Shown: piece after piece, positions 59,475 to 64,000 of the stretch | How positions within the stretch are numbered: the stretch's first letter is position 1 | How the letters are laid out: each line of letters opens with the position of its first letter | Assembly: GCA_015059945.1 (NCBI GenBank) | Contig: SUZJ01000002.1 | Coordinates: 1-64,000 of the forward strand | From: Rikenellaceae bacterium | GTDB lineage: Bacteria > Bacteroidota > Bacteroidia > Bacteroidales > Rikenellaceae | Length of the DNA: 64,000 nt | Direction of reading: 5' to 3' | Notes under the pieces: model-generated | What the model saw: the letters and a program-made list of their open reading frames with translations, nothing else | Told to the model about the DNA's origin: nothing | Databases searched by the model: none | Program-made: the position numbers and the translations under genes

Positions 59475-60818
59475 CTCCTCCACCTTGCTGCACTCGCGGT
59501 CGATGTCGCCTGCGCCAAAGGTTACCACCACGTCGGGCTCCATAGCAGCCAGCGTGTCGGCCAGGCGGCTCTTCTCGACAAGCCTCCAAGGAGCGGTTAT
59601 GTCCCTGCCAATCAGCTCGCTGTTTACCCCCTCGATGGGTAGCTCCCTTGCGGGATATATAGGCAGCAGTACCACCTCATCAGCCAGCGATAGGGCAGCA
59701 GCAAACTCGCTGTGGAAATCCCTCGTGCGAGTGTAGAGGTGGGGTTGGAAGGCCACCGTCAATCTTCTTGCGGGGAACATCCCCTTTATCGACTCAATGG
59801 CTGCGCGCAACTCCTCGGGGTGGTGGGCATAGTCGTCGATGTATACCCTCTGGGGGGTGTTGATGTAGCACTCAAACCTGCGTTTAACGCCCCTGAAAGA
59901 GTCCATAGCCTTGCGCAAGCCCTGCTCGTCAATCTCACCTGCCGACCAGATAGCTGCCACTGCTGCTACGGCATTTTCGATGTTTACCCTGCCACCAACG
60001 CCCAAGTGCAGGTTGCAGATGGTACGGTCGGGGCAGTGAATGGCAAAGCGGAAGGTTCCGTCGCCCAAGGCTTCGAGCCCCTCGGCATAGAAGTCGGCCG
60101 CAGTATTGTCTACCGAGTAGGTGAGGGTGCGTATCTGGCTGTTGTTGTGTGCGATATTGAGCCCCAACTTGGCCACCAGTGTACCGCCCGCCTTGATGCG
60201 CTCGACAAACTGACCAAAGGCCCTCTTCATCTCTTCGTGGGTGCCGTAGATGTCGAGGTGGTCGGCATCGGTCGAGGTTACCACCGCCACATTGGGCTTT
60301 AAGGTCAGGAACGAGCGGTCAAACTCATCGGCCTCGACCGCAATCCTTTCGCCACCGCCCAGCACCAGGTTGCTACCGAAGTTTTTGGATATGCCACCCA
60401 GAAAGGCGTTGCCCTTGCCCGTTGCACCCTGCGTAAACCAAGCGGTCATAGTGGTTGTGGAGGTCTTGCCGTGGGTGCCGGCGATGGCCGTCACAAACTT
60501 GCCCTCGGTCAGATGGCCCAGCACCTGCGAGCGTTTGACCACCTCGAAGCCTCCGTTGCGGAAGTAGCACAACTCGCTGTGGTCGGCGGGGATGGCGGGG
60601 GTGTAGACCACCAGTGTTGTGGCGGGGTTGCGAAAATCCTCGCCAATAAGCTCTATATTATCGGCATAGTGTACGGCGGCTCCCTCGGCCTCGAGCTCAA
60701 TGGTCAGTGGCGAGGGGGTGCGGTCGTAGCCTGCCACCTTGCGCCCCTCGTGCATAAAGTAGCGAGCTATGGCACTCATACCTATGCCGCCTATGCCTAT
60801 AAAATATACGTTCTTCAT
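59454..60818 (-). CDS. murC: UDP-N-acetylmuramate-L-alanine ligase
   Basis: MurC adds the first amino acid to UDP-MurNAc. The 454-residue protein has a Rossmann start FIGIGGIGMSAIARY, the ATP loop GTHGKTSTTTM at 114-124, and the central FLGGISKNFGSN and ADEFDRSFL segments. The frame extends upstream to 60,872 through a heptamer array, so ATG 60,818 (MKNVYFIGIGG) is chosen. The last five or six codons and the stop codon are made of heptamer repeat units, so the C-terminus is probably altered from the ancestral one. Confidence 0.95.
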   Translation of the reverse strand: MKNVYFIGIGGIGMSAIARYFMHEGRKVAGYDRTPSPLTIELEAEGAAVHYADNIELIGEDFRNPATTLVVYTPAIPADHSELCYFRNGGFEVVKRSQVLGHLTEGKFVTAIAGTHGKTSTTTMTAWFTQGATGKGNAFLGGISKNFGSNLVLGGGERIAVEADEFDRSFLTLKPNVAVVTSTDADHLDIYGTHEEMKRAFGQFVERIKAGGTLVAKLGLNIAHNNSQIRTLTYSVDNTAADFYAEGLEALGDGTFRFAIHCPDRTICNLHLGVGGRVNIENAVAAVAAIWSAGEIDEQGLRKAMDSFRGVKRRFECYINTPQRVYIDDYAHHPEELRAAIESIKGMFPARRLTVAFQPHLYTRTRDFHSEFAAALSLADEVVLLPIYPARELPIEGVNSELIGRDITAPWRLVEKSRLADTLAAMEPDVVVTFGAGDIDRECSKVEEKLRIEN

Positions 60819-60819
60819 C

Positions 60820-60850
60820 GAATTGAGAATTGAGAATTGAGAATTGAAAG
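60820..60850. repeat. GARAATT heptamer array between murG and murC
   Basis: Four near-perfect units sit directly upstream of the murC start on the minus strand. Confidence 0.8.
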
Positions 60851-60878
60851 TTTGTTTTCCATTCTCAAACAATATTAC

Positions 60879-61997
60879 CTATTTAACCTTTTCCTTTACT
60901 ATGTCAAGTGCAATCTTGGCCACCCTGTCGGCCGAGTCGTCAATGGCCAGGGTGCGTATGTTGCGGCTCAACTCGGCAAGCCTCTCGGGGTTGGCCACCA
61001 GATGCTCGGCCACAGCGAATACTTGCCCTACGGCCTCGCGGTCGGCCACAATCTCGGCAGCCCCCTTGCGCACCAAAGCCATTGCGTTGTGGGTTTGGTG
61101 ATCCTCGGCCACATTGGGCGAGGGGACAAACAGCGTAGGCTTACCGACCAAGCACAGCTCGCTCACCGAGCAGGCACCACTGCGCGAGATGACCAGCGAT
61201 GCTGCCTCGTAGGCGTAGTCCATACGGTTTATGAAGGCCCCACGCCACACACCCGTCATATCTTTGCCCTCGCAGAAGGCCGCCATCTCGCTATCGTAGT
61301 ACTTGCCGTTCTGCCAGATGAGCTGCACCTTGCCCTCGGCCACTATGCGCTCCAAGTGGGCCTTAACCGCCTCGTTCAGTGTACGGCTGCCCAACGAGCC
61401 ACCCACAAGCAAAATTACGGGCTTGTCGGCCGAGAGGCCAAAGTGGGCTAACGCCTCGGCGTGGTCTACCTCTGCCCCAAAGCTACCCCTCAGAGGGTTG
61501 CCCGTGAGGGTTATACGCTCGGCAGGGAAGAAAGGCTCCATCCCCTCGTAGGCCACGCATATCTGCTTGGCTCGCTTGGCCAACAGCTTGTTCGTTACGC
61601 CCGCAAACGAGTTCTGCTCCTGCAACACCGTAGGGATGCCCATCTTCTGGGCCGCTTTGAGTATGGGGCCGCTTGCGTAGCCGCCAAAGCCAATGGCCAC
61701 ATCGGGCCTGAACTGCCTGACGGTGCGACGTGCCTTAATCATACTGCGCAGCAGCTTGAAGGGGAGTGCAAGGTTGCTGAGCGTAAGCTTGCGCTGCAAG
61801 CCCGCCACAGGCAGTCCCACAATCTTGTATCCCAGTGCGGGTACCTTCTCCATCTCCATTTTGCCCTCGGCACCCACAAAGAGCAGTTCAACCCCCTCGG
61901 GGCCGAGCTGGCGCACCAGAGCCTCGGCTGTGGCTACGGCGGGGTAGATGTGTCCACCCGTACCACCACCGCTTAGTATAACTCGTATCTTTTTCAT
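60879..61997 (-). CDS. murG: Undecaprenyl-PP-MurNAc-pentapeptide GlcNAc transferase
   Basis: MurG converts lipid I to lipid II on the inner face of the membrane. The 372-residue GT-B enzyme has the glycine-rich loop GGGTGGHIYPA at 10-20, FVGAEGKMEMEKVPALGY, GFGGYASGPIL, QEQNSFAGVTN, and the donor-site LLVGGSLGSRTLNE and VISRSGACSVSEL segments. It is complete and lies between ftsW and murC. Confidence 0.96.
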   Translation of the reverse strand: MKKIRVILSGGGTGGHIYPAVATAEALVRQLGPEGVELLFVGAEGKMEMEKVPALGYKIVGLPVAGLQRKLTLSNLALPFKLLRSMIKARRTVRQFRPDVAIGFGGYASGPILKAAQKMGIPTVLQEQNSFAGVTNKLLAKRAKQICVAYEGMEPFFPAERITLTGNPLRGSFGAEVDHAEALAHFGLSADKPVILLVGGSLGSRTLNEAVKAHLERIVAEGKVQLIWQNGKYYDSEMAAFCEGKDMTGVWRGAFINRMDYAYEAASLVISRSGACSVSELCLVGKPTLFVPSPNVAEDHQTHNAMALVRKGAAEIVADREAVGQVFAVAEHLVANPERLAELSRNIRTLAIDDSADRVAKIALDIVKEKVK

Positions 61998-62007
61998 TTG
62001 TTTTATT

Positions 62008-62066
62008 TGTCTAACGTCTAACCGACCTAAGTCATTAAGGACTTTAAGGTCATTAAGGCCCTTAAA
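62008..62066. repeat. GTCTAACG/TTAAGG composite spacer repeat
   Basis: GTCTAACGTCTAACCGACC, then TAAGTCATTAAGGACTTTAA and further TTAAGG units, ending next to 88-bp element copy D. Confidence 0.68.
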
Positions 62067-62078
62067 TAATTCTCAATT

Positions 62079-62166
62079 GACCAAGCTGACGCTTGCTCTA
62101 AAATGCTCCTGCTCGGCATAGCTTGCAAGCAATCTCTGCTCTCGCTTACTCGCACTTGCCTCAATT
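62079..62166 (+). repeat. 88-bp hairpin element, copy D
   Basis: Near-identical to copy A at 3,708-3,795 (loop CTG in place of ACG). Heptamer units flank it on both sides, running to 62,180 just past the ftsW stop. Confidence 0.87.
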
Positions 62167-62184
62167 CTCAATTCTCAACTCCCC

Positions 62185-63513
62185 TTAGTCCTTTTTCGTT
62201 AGGTCATAAATCTTCTTGTCCTCTTTGGGCATATCGAGTGTGCCCTCATCGGCCTGTGCGCTTATGCCCATAACCAATCCCAAGGCCGCAAGTATAAACA
62301 CCAGCGACGAGCCACCCTTGCTCACTATGGGCAACTGCTGGCCCGTAACGGGCAGCAGCGACACCGATACCAACATATGCAGAAACGCCTGCAACACAAT
62401 GGCTGTACCCACGCCCAGCACCGCCAGGCCCGGGAATGCCGTACCACATTTGCGGAAAATCTCCATCGTGCGGTAGAACATAATCAGGTAGGCCAGCAGT
62501 ATCACTATCGCACCGAAGAAGAGGCCAAACTCCTCAATCAGAAATGCATAGGCCATATCCTTGTCAGCCTCTTGCAGATAGCGGTTGGTGCTCTGGCCGG
62601 GGCCCTTGCCCTTTATGGCGCTCGATGCGATAGACATCTTGGCATACATTGTCTGGTCGGTCTCGTGTGCGGGCTTGACGTAGTACTCCTTGCCGTCACT
62701 CGCGACCACAGCACTCTTGGCAAATACATTGGGGCTGTAGCCCTTGAAGCGCCCCTCCAATGTACCCACTCGGGCACCAAATATCAGCAGCGCAGGTATG
62801 CCAATGGCAAGTCCCAGTATCACTATACGCTTGATGTCGTCCATCTTTACCCTGCCGATAAACAGCATCGCAAGGCACGAAATGGCAATAATAAAGGTCG
62901 TAGAGTTGCTCGTCAGCAGCGTCACGCAGCAGGCCAGCACAATGGGGCCAAGTACGGGTATGGTGTCGCGATGCAGTCGCTCCCACAGCTTCATCCTATC
63001 GCCAAACCACACATCCTTTCTGAATGGGGGTACAATGTCTATCTTGTCGATACTCTTTTGCCTTTTGGCCAACTGGTCGGCCAGCAGCAGTATGACCGAA
63101 ATTTTCAGCAGCTCGAAGGGCTGAAAGTCGAAGCCGAATATGTTGAGCGAACGAGCCGTATTGTCGCCCGTGTGGAATGCCAACATACATATTGTGAGCG
63201 CAATAGATGCCCAATAGATAACCTTTATCCACTTGCGGTACTTGCGCCAATGGAGCGACTGCATAAAGAAGAACGCAGCCATACCGATGCAGATGAAGAG
63301 CAGCTGCTTGGTGAGCTCTTGGTTGGCATTCAGTCGCAGGTCGTAGGCGGTGGTCGAGTAGACCACAAAGAGCGAGTAGATGAGTAGCGTGATTATCACT
63401 ACCCACATCACCTTGTCGCCCCTGAAAATACGCTCCCAAATGCTCTTGGGCGGAACGTAGTGGGCGCCCTGGCCTATCACCTTATTGTCGTTATGTTTGC
63501 TCTCTCTATCCAT
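62185..63513 (-). CDS. ftsW: Lipid II polymerase/flippase-family division protein FtsW
   Basis: FtsW is the SEDS-family peptidoglycan glycosyltransferase of the division machine. The 442-residue protein has about ten transmembrane segments starting near residue 35. SEDS-typical segments are AIKGKGPGQSTNRYLQEADK with MAYAFLIEEFGLFFGAI, and LLPVTGQQLPIVSKGGSSLVFILAALGLVM near the C-terminus. The N-terminal ~35 residues form a cytosolic tail with charged residues. It starts 3 bases after the murD stop. Confidence 0.95.
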   Translation of the reverse strand: MDRESKHNDNKVIGQGAHYVPPKSIWERIFRGDKVMWVVIITLLIYSLFVVYSTTAYDLRLNANQELTKQLLFICIGMAAFFFMQSLHWRKYRKWIKVIYWASIALTICMLAFHTGDNTARSLNIFGFDFQPFELLKISVILLLADQLAKRQKSIDKIDIVPPFRKDVWFGDRMKLWERLHRDTIPVLGPIVLACCVTLLTSNSTTFIIAISCLAMLFIGRVKMDDIKRIVILGLAIGIPALLIFGARVGTLEGRFKGYSPNVFAKSAVVASDGKEYYVKPAHETDQTMYAKMSIASSAIKGKGPGQSTNRYLQEADKDMAYAFLIEEFGLFFGAIVILLAYLIMFYRTMEIFRKCGTAFPGLAVLGVGTAIVLQAFLHMLVSVSLLPVTGQQLPIVSKGGSSLVFILAALGLVMGISAQADEGTLDMPKEDKKIYDLTKKD

Positions 63514-63516
63514 TGG

Positions 63517-64000
63517 TTATTTTTTTGCCAATTCCATTACTTTCTCTTTGAACAGAGTGCCCCTCTGCTCGTAGTTTTTGAATAAGTCGAAGCTCGCACA
63601 AGCGGGCGAGAGCAGCACTGCATCGCCCCTCTGGGCCACCTGACGGCACACCTGCACAGCCTCATCGAGCGACGAGGTGTTGTAGACGGGCACTATGCCT
63701 TGGAAGTTGTCTATCAGCTTGGCGTTGTTGAGGCCCATACACACCAGCGTCTTTACCTTCTTGCCCACAAACTCTTTCAGTGGCTCGTAGTCGTTGCCCT
63801 TGTCGGTGCCGCCTGCAATCCACACTGTGGGCCTTGTCATACTCTCCAAGGCGTACCACACCGAATCTACATTGGTAGCCTTCGAGTCGTTAATCCACTC
63901 CACACCGTCAATCTCGGCCACCTTTTCGAGCCTATGCTCAACCCCCTCGAAGCGGTAGAGCGAGGCCTCAATCTGCTCGGGCTCAACCCCTGCGGCCAGT
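63517..64000 (-). CDS. murD: UDP-MurNAc-L-alanine-D-glutamate ligase, C-terminal part (cut by window edge)
   Basis: MurD adds D-glutamate to UDP-MurNAc-L-Ala. Only the last ~160 codons are inside the window. The frame is open to base 64,000 and reads LYRFEGVEHRLEKVAEIDGV, then WINDSKATN, IAGGTDKGNDYEPL and SPACASFDLFKNYEQRG, all diagnostic of MurD. Translation does not begin at the internal GTG near 63,921. It is the first visible gene of the murD-ftsW-murG-murC-ftsQ-ftsA-ftsZ run. Confidence 0.94.
   Translation of the reverse strand, partial: LAAGVEPEQIEASLYRFEGVEHRLEKVAEIDGVEWINDSKATNVDSVWYALESMTRPTVWIAGGTDKGNDYEPLKEFVGKKVKTLVCMGLNNAKLIDNFQGIVPVYNTSSLDEAVQVCRQVAQRGDAVLLSPACASFDLFKNYEQRGTLFKEKVMELAKK

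Noticed and set aside
1-64000. tRNA, rRNA or tmRNA genes
   Set aside because: I found no cloverleaf with TTCGA-type arms or CCA end in the gaps, nor rRNA-like sequence.

Overview
The window is a gene-dense chromosomal segment from a member of the Bacteroidales. I infer this from promoter cores of the TAnnTTTG type upstream of many genes, a GldE homologue, the aerotolerance proteins BatD and BatE, SusE/SusF-like and fimbrillin-like lipoproteins, a Porin_10-type porin, a short-chain-dehydrogenase type threonine dehydrogenase, and the gene order murD-ftsW-murG-murC-ftsQ-ftsA-ftsZ. The fairly GC-rich codon choice and the many interspersed intergenic repeats would suit an Alistipes-like (Rikenellaceae) genome, but the sequence alone does not prove the genus. 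I see no rRNA or tRNA gene, CRISPR array, prophage or intact insertion sequence.

Layout. 0-5.5 kb (+): glyS, coaD, lpxD, ruvC and a TlpA-like lipoprotein. 5.6-6.9 kb (-): threonine dehydrogenase and a small membrane protein. 7.1-8.7 kb (+): a 45-residue peptide gene followed by a surface lipoprotein. 8.9-10.1 kb (-): rarA. 10.5-12.3 kb (+): a BlaI/M56 regulatory pair behind a periodic operator. 12.4-15.4 kb (-): the rplM-rpsI-rpsB-tsf operon. 15.6-24.1 kb (-): S41 protease, hisS, ettA, rubrerythrin, a second peptide/lipoprotein cassette, fabG. 24.2-26.7 kb (+): glyA and a CapA-type protein. 26.8-33.1 kb: divergent fba and fumarase, then batD-batE-recR. 33.2-39.4 kb (-): an outer-membrane protein, two lipoproteins (one MltF-like), a porin and pssA. 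39.5-52.7 kb (+): manC, murF, a 1,240-residue WG-repeat protein, a small lipoprotein, oxyR, rsfS, ftsH, cdsA, psd and an AI-2E family permease. 52.9-64 kb (-): ung, a phosphopantetheinyl transferase, gldE and the division/cell-wall cluster, which runs off the right edge inside murD.

Most genes serve core functions: envelope precursors (lpxD, manC, murF, murC, murD, murG), phospholipids (cdsA, psd, pssA), division (ftsW, ftsQ, ftsA, ftsZ), translation (glyS, hisS, tsf, rpsB, rpsI, rplM, ettA, rsfS) and oxidative-stress handling (oxyR, rubrerythrin, BatD/E).

The unusual part lies between and beside these genes. First, there are two copies of a cassette with a tiny MKKTY...P peptide gene directly before a related surface lipoprotein. 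One copy is flanked by inverted 43/44-bp hairpin elements whose only differences are in the loop and one compensatory base pair. Second, the spacers hold several repeat families: a ~104-145-bp composite element built from two inverted double-hairpin halves, an 88-bp hairpin element in four copies, GARAATT heptamer arrays that often start at stop codons and sometimes supply the last codons, and TTAAGG/GTCTAACG blocks. Third, the WG protein carries a Trp-rich 35-residue repeat distinct from its canonical WG repeats.
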